DNA of 51,921 nucleotides from positions 1 to 51,921 of the forward strand of contig DDXV01000039.1 of the NCBI GenBank assembly GCA_002347815.1, given 5' to 3'. Source of the DNA: Syntrophaceae bacterium UBA2251. Its GTDB lineage: Bacteria > Desulfobacterota > Syntrophia > Syntrophales > UBA2251. How positions within the stretch are numbered: position 1 is the stretch's first letter; each line of letters begins with the position of its first letter. Shown here in pieces: positions 33,534 to 42,521 of this stretch. The notes beneath the pieces were generated by a model that made no database searches, was not told the origin of the DNA, and worked only from the letters and a program-made list of their open reading frames with translations. A program made the translations under genes and the position numbers.

Positions 33534-34934
33534 TCAGGCCTCCCGTTTCAGACGGTCCAGCAGATACTGCCGGAAGATCCGGTAATCGGCGGGCAGGGGA
33601 AGCGCCTCCCCCGTGCGTTGATCGAGGTCCCGCATGCCGGCGGGCGGGACCGGATCGATCCCCAGCAGGGCGCGGATCTCCTCCGGGAATTTCGCCGGAT
33701 GGGCCGTTTCGAGCACGAGGCACAGGGGATCGCCCCCCTCCCCGCGCTGTTCGACGAACCGCTCCAGCCCCCGCCATCCCACGGCCCCGTGGGGCTCCAG
33801 AAGGATTCCGTATCGATCGTACACCCGCCGGATCGTCCGGCGCGTCTCGTCGTCGGAGACGCTGACGGAAAAGATGCGCCGGCGCATCTCGGCCACGTCC
33901 GGCGGACGGTGGACCCGGCCGTTCCGGTCCACCGTCCCCCCGTACAGATCGAAAAAGCGCGCCAGATTGCTCGGATGGCCCACGTTCATGGCGTTCGACA
34001 GGCAGGCCCGGGACGGCTGGACCTTTTCGTACACCCCCGTGGCCAGGAAATTCGGGAATTCGTCGTTTTCGTTCGTCGGCATGACGAGCGTCGCCACGGG
34101 CAGGCCCATCCGCCGGGCGTATTCGCAGCCCAGGGCGTCGCCGAAGTTTCCGGAGGGCACGGAGACGACGACGGCCTCGCCGTCCTCGGCGAGCTGGGCA
34201 TAGGACCAGATGTAATAGACGATCTGGGGCAGGATCCGTCCGAAATTGATCGAATTGGCCGACGTGAGATGGAAGGCCGCGAGATCCGGATCGGCAAAGG
34301 CCTGCTTGACCAGGGTCTGGCAGTCGTCGAACTTCCCGTCGATGGACAGGGCCTGGACGTTTGCGCCGATCGTGTCCAGTTGCCGCTTCTGGCGGCCGCT
34401 CACCTCCGCCCGGGGGTAGAGGATCGTTACGTCGATGCCGGGGACGCCCTTGAAGGCCTCGCCTACGGCGCTCCCCGTATCGCCCGAGGTGGCGACAAGG
34501 ACGTTCAGCCGGCTTCCGGCCTCGCGGAAATGGCCCATCAGGCGGGCCATCAGGCGGGCGGCGAAGTCCTTGAAGGAGGCCGTGGGCCCCTGGTCGAGGC
34601 GCAGCAGGTATTTCCTTCCGGTGACGCGCTCCAGGGGGACACCGAAGGAATAGGCGTCTTCGACGAGGCGCTTCAGATCGTCCCGGCCGATCTCGTCTTT
34701 GAGAAAGGCCTCCGCCACGAGGAAGGCCGCCTCGGGATAGGGACGGCCCTTCAGGGCGAGGATATCCGCGAGCGCCAGGGTCGGGATGGCGGCGGGCATG
34801 AAAAGCCCCTCGTCGGGGGCCTGCCCCATGAGCAGGGCCTCCCGGAACGCGACCTGTCCCCTGAAAGGGGTGATCCCGGGGATCCCGTCGAGTTCGCGGT
34901 TCGTGCTGTAATATCGTATGGTTGCTGAGGACAT
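33534..34934 (-). CDS. thrC: Threonine synthase
   Basis: A 466-residue PLP enzyme that makes threonine from O-phosphohomoserine. ASFKD (Lys122) holds PLP; ATSGDTGSAVGEAF and LYPRAEVSGRQKRQL are family signatures, and NSINFGRILPQIVYY plus SVPSGNFGDALGCEYA follow. The N-terminus YYSTNRELDGI fits the longer E. coli-like class. The start at 34934 has AAGGGAAG upstream; extending further only adds low-complexity sequence. Convergent with the substrate-binding gene, 14 bases apart. Confidence 0.95.
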   Translation of the reverse strand: MSSATIRYYSTNRELDGIPGITPFRGQVAFREALLMGQAPDEGLFMPAAIPTLALADILALKGRPYPEAAFLVAEAFLKDEIGRDDLKRLVEDAYSFGVPLERVTGRKYLLRLDQGPTASFKDFAARLMARLMGHFREAGSRLNVLVATSGDTGSAVGEAFKGVPGIDVTILYPRAEVSGRQKRQLDTIGANVQALSIDGKFDDCQTLVKQAFADPDLAAFHLTSANSINFGRILPQIVYYIWSYAQLAEDGEAVVVSVPSGNFGDALGCEYARRMGLPVATLVMPTNENDEFPNFLATGVYEKVQPSRACLSNAMNVGHPSNLARFFDLYGGTVDRNGRVHRPPDVAEMRRRIFSVSVSDDETRRTIRRVYDRYGILLEPHGAVGWRGLERFVEQRGEGGDPLCLVLETAHPAKFPEEIRALLGIDPVPPAGMRDLDQRTGEALPLPADYRIFRQYLLDRLKREA

Positions 34935-35302
34935 GCCGACTTCCCTTCCTTCCCGCGGCGTTGCCGCCGCCTCCCGGCGCCCGCGGCCCCTCCGGATCGG
35001 GGCCGGACCGGCCGTTCTTTTTACCAAATCCGCCGTCCGGAATGCAAGGCCCGATCTTCGCCGGGAGGCCGGAAGCGGGGCGGCGCCCCCTTTCTTCTTT
35101 CCGAGGCGCGGCGTTTGACGCTGCGATCCGGATACAGAATCGCCTTTATAAACGGGGGCCGATGTGATAGAGAAGAACGCCAGGGCGAAACCGTCGCCCT
35201 CCGCAACCCGCCCGGGTCGGGCCATCCGGCCGATATCGGGTGGGCGGAGGGGAGGCCGGGGCGTCGATTCCGGCCCGACGATCGTCCCGGCGAGGAGCGT
35301 CC
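34935..35302. other. Intergenic region between thrC and selD
   Basis: No gene seen on either strand. It must hold the start signals of thrC (minus) and selD (plus). Weak candidate boxes occur, such as TTGACG at 35115-35120 and TTGCAT (minus) near 35047, but none has a good -10 partner. Confidence 0.4.
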
Positions 35303-36358
35303 ATGAGCGACCCCGAGAAGGCCGTCCGCCTGACCGAAACCGTCCACGGGGCGGGGTGAGCCTGTAAAATCGGTCCGGGCGACCTGCACGAAGTCTTGAA
35401 AGACCTTCCCTTCATCGCCGACCCCAACCTCATCGTGGGGATGGAGCACGGCGAGGACGCCGGGGTCTACCGTTTGCGGGACGATCTGGCCATCATCCAG
35501 ACGGTGGATTTTTTCACCCCGATCGTGGACGATCCCTATCTGTTCGGACAGATCGCCGTGGCGAACGCCCTGAGCGACGTGTACGCCATGGGCGGGCGAC
35601 CGCTCACGGCGCTGAACATCGTCTGCTTCCCGATTCACAAGCTCGACACGGCCATTCTGAAGGCGATCCTCCGCGGCGGCCTGGACAAGCTGAGGGAGGC
35701 AGACGTGCTCCTCGTCGGCGGCCACAGCGTGGAGGACGACGAAACCAAGTACGGCCTGGCCGTCACCGGCGTGGTCCACCCGGAGAAGGTCCTCCTCAAC
35801 CGGGGCGCCCGGCCCGGCGACCGTCTGATCCTGACCAAGCCCCTGGGCACCGGTATCGTCAGCACCGCGATCAAGGGCGGCGTCGCCGCGCCGGAACTCG
35901 TGGACCGCGCCCTCCGGACGATGACGGCCCTCAACCGGCGGGCGGCGGAATTGTTGTCCGCCGCGACGGAGGTCCACGCGGTCACGGATGTGACGGGATT
36001 CGGCCTGCTGGGGCACGCCCTGGAAATGGTCGAGGACGGCGACGCGGGCCTGGTCATCGACGCCGCGCGGGTCCCGGTCTTCCCGGGCCTCAGAGACCTC
36101 GTCGAGGGCGGCATCGTCCCCGCCGGACTCCATCGCAACCGTCAGTACCGCGAACGCCAGATCGAGGCGGCGGACGCCTGTCCGGCGTGGCTGCTGGACG
36201 TCTTTTTCGACCCCCAGACGTCGGGGGGGCTCCTGGTCGCGCTTCCGGAGAAGGACGCGGCGGCCTACCTCGCGAACCTGCAGGCGAACGGCCTCCGGGA
36301 GGCCGCCGTCGTGGGCCGGGTCGAGGCTTCGCCCCGGGGGCGGGTCCTGATCCGCTGA
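35303..36358 (+). CDS. selD: Selenide, water dikinase with in-frame selenocysteine (UGA)
   Basis: A 351-residue selenophosphate synthetase that makes selenophosphate from selenide and ATP for selenocysteine and selenouridine synthesis. The true start is ATG at 35303, with GAGGAG at 35292-35297. In-frame TGA at 35357-35359 (codon 19) falls in HGAG-U-ACKIGPGDLHEVL, exactly where other SelD proteins carry catalytic Cys or Sec, followed by Cys21 and Lys22. The rest (VGMEHGEDAGVY, DFFTPIVDDPYLFGQIAVANALSDVYAMGG shortened here to its ends, GFGLLGHALEM) is unmistakable SelD. Ordinary calling would start at 35396 and lose the active site. It implies the host decodes UGA as Sec and makes selenoproteins. 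Confidence 0.95.
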
Positions 36359-36556
36359 GGCGCAAACCGGCGCCCTTGCGGACGCCAAGGGTGCAGAGCG
36401 TTGAGCCCCCTACCTCGACCACCGCCCCGCGTGACGGCGGGACCCGGGTTTCAGGCCGTGCCGCCCCGGTCTTTCCCGCTTGTAACGGGCACGGATTTGT
36501 GTTAGTCGGAGTGCTCGGCGTCATCATCGAAAGGACCGCTGCGAGGACGAGGCCCT

Positions 36557-37597
36557 ATGAAACGTGCGGAGTCAATCCTGTCCAAGGAAATCACGCGGAA
36601 CAACCTCAACCGGCTGATATCGCTCGTCCGCAAGAACGACAGCCTCGCGATCCTCATGTACGGGGCGCCCGATCCGGATGCCGTGGCCTCGGCCATGGCC
36701 CTCAAGGAAATCGTGAGCAAGACCGTCGGCCTCGCGAAGTGCACCTTCGTCTCGACCGATCCCGTCGCGCGGCAGCAGAACGTGGAACTCATCCGGGAGA
36801 TGAAGATCTCGATCGAGCTGCTGGACAAGGTCCCGCTGGCCGACTACCGCCTCGTCGCCCTGATGGACGCCCAGCCCCCCTTCTTCGGAAAGGCCCTGGA
36901 AAACATCACCCCCCAGATCGTTCTGGACCATCACCCCCGCGAGGGCGAGTGGCGCGCCGAGTTGGAGGACATCCGCCCCCGCTACGGGGCCCTGTCCACG
37001 ATTCTGACGGAATACCTCCTGGCGGCCCAGATCAAGATCTCCCGCCGGCTCTACACGGCGCTCCTCTACGGGATCAAGACCGACACGAACAGCTTCGAGC
37101 GGGACGCCATCCTGGAGGACGTCAGCGCCTATTACCTCACCTTCGCCCGGGCGAACCGGCAGCTCATCCGCCGCATCGAACTCAACCAGATCCCCGATCG
37201 CTTCATCAAGTACTTCGACCACGCCTACCATTACCGCCGCCGCTACCGGGACCGGATCATCTGCTATCTGGGACGCGTGGAGAATACGGACGTCTGCGTG
37301 CAGGTGGCCGATTTCTTCCTCAACCTGATCAACATCTACTATGTCGTCATCGCCGGGATGACGAAGGATCGCCTGGTCATCGTCTTCCGGGGGGACGGCT
37401 ATCGTCAGGACTGCGGCGCCATCGCCCAGAAGGCCTTCGGCGCCTACGGGAGCGCCGGCGGTCACAAGAGCGCGGCCCGCGTCGAGATCTCCCTGGACAC
37501 CCTGCGGGACCTGCTCAAGAACGACCTGACCCAGGAGGGCGTGGACCATTTCCTCGTGCAGCATCTCCGGGGCAAGCGCATAGACAAGGAGCCATGA
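36557..37597 (+). CDS. DHH-family phosphoesterase
   Basis: A 346-residue protein of the DHH/DHHA1 superfamily, enzymes that cleave phosphodiester bonds in nucleotides such as nanoRNA, pAp or cyclic dinucleotides. GAPDPDAVASAMAL is motif I (Asp-Pro-Asp), DHHPREG is motif III, and the C-terminal GSAGGHKSAARVEI is the DHHA1 GGGH-like block. GAGG-type ribosome binding site before the ATG. It overlaps the next gene by four bases (ATGA), so the two products are probably made together. It follows selD by about 200 bases. The true substrate cannot be told. Confidence 0.88.
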   Translation: MKRAESILSKEITRNNLNRLISLVRKNDSLAILMYGAPDPDAVASAMALKEIVSKTVGLAKCTFVSTDPVARQQNVELIREMKISIELLDKVPLADYRLVALMDAQPPFFGKALENITPQIVLDHHPREGEWRAELEDIRPRYGALSTILTEYLLAAQIKISRRLYTALLYGIKTDTNSFERDAILEDVSAYYLTFARANRQLIRRIELNQIPDRFIKYFDHAYHYRRRYRDRIICYLGRVENTDVCVQVADFFLNLINIYYVVIAGMTKDRLVIVFRGDGYRQDCGAIAQKAFGAYGSAGGHKSAARVEISLDTLRDLLKNDLTQEGVDHFLVQHLRGKRIDKEP

Positions 37598-38637
37598 AAG
37601 ATTTCGGCCTCTCGAAGGAAACGAGCGTCGGCACCTACCTGGACCCGATGAGCGGCTTCCATGAAAAGGCGTCCGTCTTCGAGATCCGCCGGGACGAGAT
37701 CAGCGGCGTCACCAGCCGGATTCTCCCCTACCGCTTCAAGATGCCGCAGAAGCCCGACCTGAGCGGCTATCTGGAGAAATCTCCCCCCGCCATCTGCCCC
37801 TTCTGCCCCGAGCTGATCGATCCGCTGACGCCCCGCTTCACGGCGGACATCTGTCCGGAGGGGAGATTCCGGCGCGGACGCGCGACCCTCTTCCCCAACG
37901 CCTTCCCCTATGACCGGTACAACGCCGTGATCACCCTCTCCGACGAACATTTCGTCGGCCTGGACGCGTTCCGCCCCGAATTGATGCACGACGGCTTCCG
38001 CCTCGCCTGGGATTACTTCGAGCGGATGGCGCGGATCGAGCCCAGCCTCCGGTTCGCCTCCCTCAACTGGAACTACATGCCGCCCGCGGGCGGCGGGCTC
38101 ATCCACCCCCATCTCCAGACGATCATGGGGGAAAAACCGACGCGATTCGCGGCACGTCTCCTGGGGAGCGCGGGCGCCTATCGGGAGCGCACGGGGCGGA
38201 ACCTCTGGACGGATTTTCTGGCGCGGGAAAAGGACCTCGGGGAGCGTCACATCGCCCGGACGGGGCCCGTGACCTGGCTCGCCAGCTTTGCACCGAAGGG
38301 CATGGGGGGAGAGGTTGTGTTTTACTTCGGGGAGAGGACGGCCTTGCGCCAGGTTTCAGCGGCGGATCTGTCGAGGTTTCTGGACGGATTGGCCTGCGTT
38401 CTCGGATATCTGCATGCAAACAACTTTATCAGCTTCAACCTGGCCCTCTACGGGGCCTGGGAGGAAAATCGCGACTTGATGGTCCAGGGGCGGATCAGTC
38501 CGCGCTTCTCCATTCCGCCCCTGGGGACGAGCGACATCAACTACATCGAAAAATACCACGACGAGGTCATCTGCCCCGTCGTTCCCGAGGACCTCTGCCG
38601 GGAGATCCTCCCCTTCTTCGCGGCCGTCCTTCCCTGA
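37594..38637 (+). CDS. GalT/HIT-superfamily nucleotide transferase-like protein
   Basis: A 347-residue protein of the galactose-1-phosphate uridylyltransferase-like branch of the HIT superfamily. CPFCPELIDPLTP provides zinc-type CXXC near residue 67, and NYMPPAGGGLIHPHLQTIMG contains the HPHLQ active site (HXHXXQ style), the nucleophilic His being the second. The end is rich in GTSDINYIEKYHDEVICPVVP, common to this uncharacterised group. It probably moves or removes a nucleotidyl group. Translationally coupled to the DHH gene with AAGGAG upstream, which suggests a joint role in nucleotide or sugar-nucleotide metabolism. Confidence 0.75.
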   Translation: MKDFGLSKETSVGTYLDPMSGFHEKASVFEIRRDEISGVTSRILPYRFKMPQKPDLSGYLEKSPPAICPFCPELIDPLTPRFTADICPEGRFRRGRATLFPNAFPYDRYNAVITLSDEHFVGLDAFRPELMHDGFRLAWDYFERMARIEPSLRFASLNWNYMPPAGGGLIHPHLQTIMGEKPTRFAARLLGSAGAYRERTGRNLWTDFLAREKDLGERHIARTGPVTWLASFAPKGMGGEVVFYFGERTALRQVSAADLSRFLDGLACVLGYLHANNFISFNLALYGAWEENRDLMVQGRISPRFSIPPLGTSDINYIEKYHDEVICPVVPEDLCREILPFFAAVLP

Positions 38638-38638
38638 C

Positions 38639-38917
38639 TCATTCCTCCGAACCGCCCTTGGGGGCCGCTTCGGTCTTGGGCGTTTCAGCCGGCGCGGCCG
38701 ACTCCGACGCTTCCTTCTTTTCGGTGTGGGGAACCTTCTTGCCGCCGTAATCCGTCACGTACCAGCCGGACCCCTTCAGGTGGAACGAGGACAGGGACAT
38801 CAGCTTGTTCACCGGCCCCTTGCAAAACCGGCAGGACTTGACCGCCGGATCGCTCATATGCTGAAAGACCTCGAATTCCTTTCCGCATTTCTTGCATTTG
38901 TACTCGTAAATGGGCAT
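38639..38917 (-). CDS. FmdB-family zinc ribbon protein
   Basis: A 92-residue protein with the FmdB/YhzA-type zinc ribbon: MPIYEYKCKKCGKEFEVFQ followed by SCRFCKGPVNKL give four Cys ligands (CXXC and CXXC). Residues about 43-52 fit the usual SSFHLKGSGWY block, then a Lys/Glu/Ala/Pro tail. Regulatory or RNA-binding roles have been proposed for the family, none proven. GGAGG lies seven bases before the ATG. Adjacent on the same strand to the HExxH protein. Confidence 0.9.
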   Translation of the reverse strand: MPIYEYKCKKCGKEFEVFQHMSDPAVKSCRFCKGPVNKLMSLSSFHLKGSGWYVTDYGGKKVPHTEKKEASESAAPAETPKTEAAPKGGSEE

Positions 38918-38936
38918 CGATAAACCTCCAACAGGG

Positions 38937-39461
38937 TTATTGATCGAGATCGCCGATCCGGTAGCGGTCGCTGAAGCAGTCCAGCACCAGCCCCAGTTCG
39001 GGATTCGCCGCCGGCTGAAGCATGCGCCGGGTGATCTGATGGACCGTTTCCTCCTCCTCCTCCTTGACCTCGCACGGGGCGTCGAAAGGGATCACCCCCT
39101 CGTCGAACCGGATGACGTGCACCAGTTCGTGGGTCGCGATATAAAGGAGCAGCGGGCTCAAGCGAATGAAGGAGTGGGCCCGCTTCACGGCATCGAGGAT
39201 GCGGTCGTCCTGGAGGCAGATCCGGTAGAAATGCCGATCCCCAGAGCCGACGTCCCCGGTTTCCTTGCCGTATTCATACTTGCACAGATGGGCGAACGCC
39301 TGACCCTGGACTTCATGCTCCTTCAGATAGGCCTTCGTCCTGACGTCATACCGATGGGCCTTCAACGCCCCCGGGCCGAGACGAAAATAGCCCGAAGCGA
39401 GCGCCTCGGCGCGGACAAACGCCCGATCCGCAAGGGATATCTGTTCTGGGCTGAAATACAT
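38937..39461 (-). CDS. Uncharacterised protein with HExxH metal motif
   Basis: A 174-residue protein without signal or membrane segment. HELVH at 111-115 within ATHELVHVIRF has the layout of a zinc metallopeptidase helix, and EEEEETVHQI (about 134-143) could supply a third ligand. The C-terminal 25 residues contain NPELGLVLDCFSDRYRIGDLDQ, of unknown meaning. It shares a short intergenic gap of 19 bases with FmdB and may be cotranscribed with it. Protease activity is inference from the motif alone. Confidence 0.65.
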   Translation of the reverse strand: MYFSPEQISLADRAFVRAEALASGYFRLGPGALKAHRYDVRTKAYLKEHEVQGQAFAHLCKYEYGKETGDVGSGDRHFYRICLQDDRILDAVKRAHSFIRLSPLLLYIATHELVHVIRFDEGVIPFDAPCEVKEEEEETVHQITRRMLQPAANPELGLVLDCFSDRYRIGDLDQ

Positions 39462-39508
39462 GGCTCCCGACGTCTCCCCGGAAAACCTTCACCACCGGCG
39501 GCACTCGT

Positions 39509-39536
39509 AATATAACCATTTTCCCCTGCCTGTCAA
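39509..39536 (-). promoter_or_regulatory. Putative promoter for the HExxH-FmdB pair
   Basis: On the minus strand TTGACA at 39536-39531, 16 bases, TATATT at 39514-39509. The leader would be about 40 nt. Confidence 0.5.
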
Positions 39537-39575
39537 CCGGTTTCCAGGGCCCGGGGCGAGGAGGGATCGCGACGT

Positions 39576-40025
39576 TCAGGGCTCGGGCCGGGGGGGTTCC
39601 GTATCGGCGAGAAACGGGAGGGGCTTCGCCATACGGTACACCAGGGCCTGGCAGGAGACCAGCAGGCGGCCGCCTTCGTCTTCCACCCGGATCTCGTAGA
39701 CGGCGGTGCGGTTCGACCGGTTCAGCTCCTTCGCCTCCGCGGTGAGCAGGGCGCCCGGATGCGGGGAGGCGAGGTAGGTGACGTTCATGCTCAGGGCGAC
39801 CGCCATCGTGCCGTGGGAATTGGAGGCCGTCTCGAAGGCCTCGTCGACGAGCGCGAACAGGGCCCCGCCGTGGGCCATGCCGAAGAGGTTCTCCATGTCC
39901 GGGGTGAAGCGCATCTCGACGCGGGAATGGCCGTCGTCCAGCGCCAGCAGCTTCAAACCGAATTTTTGCGCAAAAGGTTCCTCCGCCACCCGGCGGAAGA
40001 TCGCCTCACGGACCCTGTCGTCCAC
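39576..40025 (-). CDS. PaaI-family thioesterase
   Basis: A 149-residue hot-dog-fold thioesterase that hydrolyses acyl-CoA or phenylacetyl-CoA-type thioesters. HGGALFALVDEAFETASNSHG holds the active-site segment (HGG and a later Asp/Glu), and NLFGMAHGG precedes it. Length fits the PaaI/YbgC group. It follows the DUF4384 gene by 20 bases on the same strand. Substrate unknown. Confidence 0.85.
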   Translation of the reverse strand: MDDRVREAIFRRVAEEPFAQKFGLKLLALDDGHSRVEMRFTPDMENLFGMAHGGALFALVDEAFETASNSHGTMAVALSMNVTYLASPHPGALLTAEAKELNRSNRTAVYEIRVEDEGGRLLVSCQALVYRMAKPLPFLADTEPPRPEP

Positions 40026-40045
40026 GACATCGCCCTCAAACGCCC

Positions 40046-40948
40046 TCAGGGAAGGGAAACCTCGATCTCACATCCGGCCGTAAAGAATTCGGCCACATCC
40101 TCCGCCCCCAGGGTCAGCCCCGAGCGGACGGCGCGCTCGAAAGACGACCAGCGGCTCCGGTACTGGTAGATCCCGCCGGCCATGGTCTTCATGTTGATGT
40201 GGCTCATCGCATAGGGGCTGGCGACGATCAGAAACGTCTCCCGGCTGCCGGGTGGGGGCGAAAGTACGAACCGGTCCCCCTCACCCGGCGCCTGGTAGCG
40301 GACGCCCTTCCGGAAGGACGACAACTGCCGGTAGTTGTTGGGAAGGATCTGTTCGATGGCGCCGCCGGCCGTGATCCGCACCAGCTTCGCGTAGAAATCC
40401 CGGTTCCCCTCGAAATAAACCGTCACCGGTTCTCCGGCGCGATACTGCTTCTTGTCCGTCCAGAGCCGGACGTTCAGCAGGCCCGCCCGATCGATGGCCG
40501 CCTGCCGCGACGCCGCGTCGCTCCCGGACGCCGGGCGGAAGGTGTAATCCACCTCCATGTCGATCCGCCAGCGGGGACGTCCGGTTTCGTCCGGCCCCAG
40601 GGTGCGCCGATCGAGGACGCGGACCGCCCCCTCCGGCGCCGTCCGGAGGATCTCGTAGCCGAACCCGACACCCCGGAACTTCCGCTCGAGGAACTGCTGC
40701 GCCCGCCTCAGGGCCGCTTTCCGGGCCTCACCCACGGCCCGGTTCAGCCGCTCCGTCTCCGGAACGTTCTTCCCCCGGTCGCCGGACACCTCGGCGGACT
40801 GAATCAGGGAATACCGTTCCGCAAGCTCGGGAACCCGGGACGGCGCGGCGCGCTTCGCCGCCTCCGCGGGAGATCCGAAGGTCATTGCCAGGAAAAGGCT
40901 CAAAAAACAGGCCCAAACACACAGACTCGCCGGCTGCCGTTTCGACAT
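40046..40948 (-). CDS. Exported DUF4384-domain protein
   Basis: A 300-residue protein with a signal peptide ending near AAEAAK (about residue 31). The C-terminal half matches DUF4384: LWTDKKQYRAGEPVTVYFEGNRDFYAKLVRITAGG shortened, ending in an LPNN-type strand, as in envelope-anchored uncharacterised proteins. The middle part has charged helices (EARKAALRRAQQFLERKF). It lies 71 bases downstream of the MCE gene on the same strand and may be part of that transcript. Confidence 0.75.
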   Translation of the reverse strand: MSKRQPASLCVWACFLSLFLAMTFGSPAEAAKRAAPSRVPELAERYSLIQSAEVSGDRGKNVPETERLNRAVGEARKAALRRAQQFLERKFRGVGFGYEILRTAPEGAVRVLDRRTLGPDETGRPRWRIDMEVDYTFRPASGSDAASRQAAIDRAGLLNVRLWTDKKQYRAGEPVTVYFEGNRDFYAKLVRITAGGAIEQILPNNYRQLSSFRKGVRYQAPGEGDRFVLSPPPGSRETFLIVASPYAMSHINMKTMAGGIYQYRSRWSSFERAVRSGLTLGAEDVAEFFTAGCEIEVSLP

Positions 40949-41019
40949 GATTCCCCTCCTTTTCCGCCGGGTCCGGCCCGGCCGTTCGGTGATCCCCCTC
41001 CGGTCAAGATTTCGGCCCG

Positions 41020-42507
41020 CTATTTCGGAATGGGCACACTGCTCAGGAGATACTTCAGGTCGTCGTCCTCGAAGCGGATCGCAAAGCCCGCAAAGGGGGA
41101 GCTGTTGGACCGCTTGCTGATGAAGTCGTCCCAGCCGGCGGTCAGATAGATGTGCTTGAACACCTGGAACTCCATCCCGGCCTTCAGGTGGGCCCGGTCA
41201 TCGTCATCGGAATTGAAGTCGAAGGCCTCGAAACTGAGCTTCAGGCGGTCATTCAGCATCAGATAATCCAGACCCACGCCGCCCGTGGACTCCAGCACGC
41301 CGCCCCGCAGGACGACGTTCCGGAACCGCTTGGCCACCTGGGCGTTGAAGAGAAGCCCGTCCTTTTCCCATTCCTCGGTACGCGTCATCACGCCGTTCGT
41401 GATCCTCTCCTTGACGGTCCGGCGCCCGCGGGGATCGGCCACGACCCCCACGAGGTAGTAACGGTCCTCCTTCGGCTGGATCCGGATGTCCACGTAGCTC
41501 TTGCCGTCGCTCTTGTCGAACAGATACTCGCCCCGGTAGTTCAGATAGGTCCTGAACTGCTCGGATTTGCTGACGTAGCGGTTGATTCCCTTAATGGTCT
41601 CGTCCAGGTTCCTGGCGGTCTGCTCGTCGTTGATGAGCTTGCCGATGGTCCCCTTGCCTTGGTTGATCTTGTCCGAAACCTCCTGGAGGGACGTCATGGT
41701 CTGGTTCAACTTCTGGGCCGTTTCCTGATTCTTGACCAGCTGTCCGAGGCTCCCCTCGCCGCGGTTGATGCTGCCCGTGATCTCGTTCAACTGTGCGAAG
41801 GTCTGCTCCATCTGCTTGGAGGCGTCCTTGAGGTTGTCCATGACATCGGCGATTTTCGCGTCGTTCGTGACGACGACCCGGTTGAGGTTGTCCGTCAGCT
41901 GCCGGGCGTTGCCGAGGGTGAACCGGAGGGCCTCCTCGTTGTTGACGACAAGGGCGTTCAGATTCTTCGTCAGCAGACGCGCATTCTCCACGATCTCCCC
42001 CAGGGAGGCTTCGCCCCTCTCCCCGCCCATGGCCTTGTTCAACGACGAGGTCACGCCGCGAATGTCAGCCGCGATCAGGGTGATCTGCCGGAGGAGCCGG
42101 TCGATGTCGGCTTGGCTCTCGACCCGTTGGATCTGCTCCCCCTCCTTCAGGAAGGCCTGCGTGTTGGTGCCCGGGGCCAGTTCGATATACTTGTCCCCCA
42201 GAACGCCATGGGTCTTGATCGTGGCCGCGGCGTCGTTTCCCAGCTTGACGTTCGGCCGGATGCGCAGCGTGACGACCGCCTGGCCGTCCTGAAGCTGGAT
42301 CTCCTCCACCCGGCCGATCTCCACGCCGGCGATCTGCACCGACGCGTCCCGATCCAGCCCGGCGACGTTCGGAAAGACCGCGCGCACCGTGTAGCCGTTC
42401 TTCAGGCCGAACCCCTGCTGCCCCACCCGGAAGGACATGTATCCCAGGATAATGAGCCCGACCAGCACGAACAGGCCGACTTTCGCTTCAGAACTGATGT
42501 TCACCAT
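41020..42507 (-). CDS. mlaD: MCE-family lipid transport protein with a C-terminal barrel-like region
   Basis: A 495-residue protein. An N-terminal membrane helix (about 8-27) is followed by one MCE domain: VRAVFPNVAGLDRDASVQIAGVEIGRVEEI and then GDKYIELAPGT. Residues about 130-330 are a long helical region with repeats such as EVSDKINQGKGTIGKLI and SLGQLVKNQETAQKL. The last ~165 residues (from RTYLNYRGEYLFD) alternate polar and apolar residues and include FEVFKH-like strands ending in LLSSVPIPK, resembling an outer-membrane beta-barrel. E. coli MlaD is only 183 residues. The gene is part of the mlaEFD order and probably links inner and outer membranes in lipid traffic. Confidence 0.85.
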   Translation of the reverse strand: MVNISSEAKVGLFVLVGLIILGYMSFRVGQQGFGLKNGYTVRAVFPNVAGLDRDASVQIAGVEIGRVEEIQLQDGQAVVTLRIRPNVKLGNDAAATIKTHGVLGDKYIELAPGTNTQAFLKEGEQIQRVESQADIDRLLRQITLIAADIRGVTSSLNKAMGGERGEASLGEIVENARLLTKNLNALVVNNEEALRFTLGNARQLTDNLNRVVVTNDAKIADVMDNLKDASKQMEQTFAQLNEITGSINRGEGSLGQLVKNQETAQKLNQTMTSLQEVSDKINQGKGTIGKLINDEQTARNLDETIKGINRYVSKSEQFRTYLNYRGEYLFDKSDGKSYVDIRIQPKEDRYYLVGVVADPRGRRTVKERITNGVMTRTEEWEKDGLLFNAQVAKRFRNVVLRGGVLESTGGVGLDYLMLNDRLKLSFEAFDFNSDDDDRAHLKAGMEFQVFKHIYLTAGWDDFISKRSNSSPFAGFAIRFEDDDLKYLLSSVPIPK

Positions 42508-42521
42508 TCCTGCCTCCGGCG

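Noticed and set aside
35396..36358. Shorter SelD starting at TTG after the UGA
   Set aside because: It would lack the conserved HGAG(C/U)xCK segment that carries catalysis; the upstream ATG with ribosome binding site and in-frame UGA explains the sequence better.
36456..36494. Stem CCGTGCC/GGCACGG upstream of the DHH gene
   Set aside because: Seven base pairs with a 25-base loop in GC-rich DNA is expected by chance and has no T tract.
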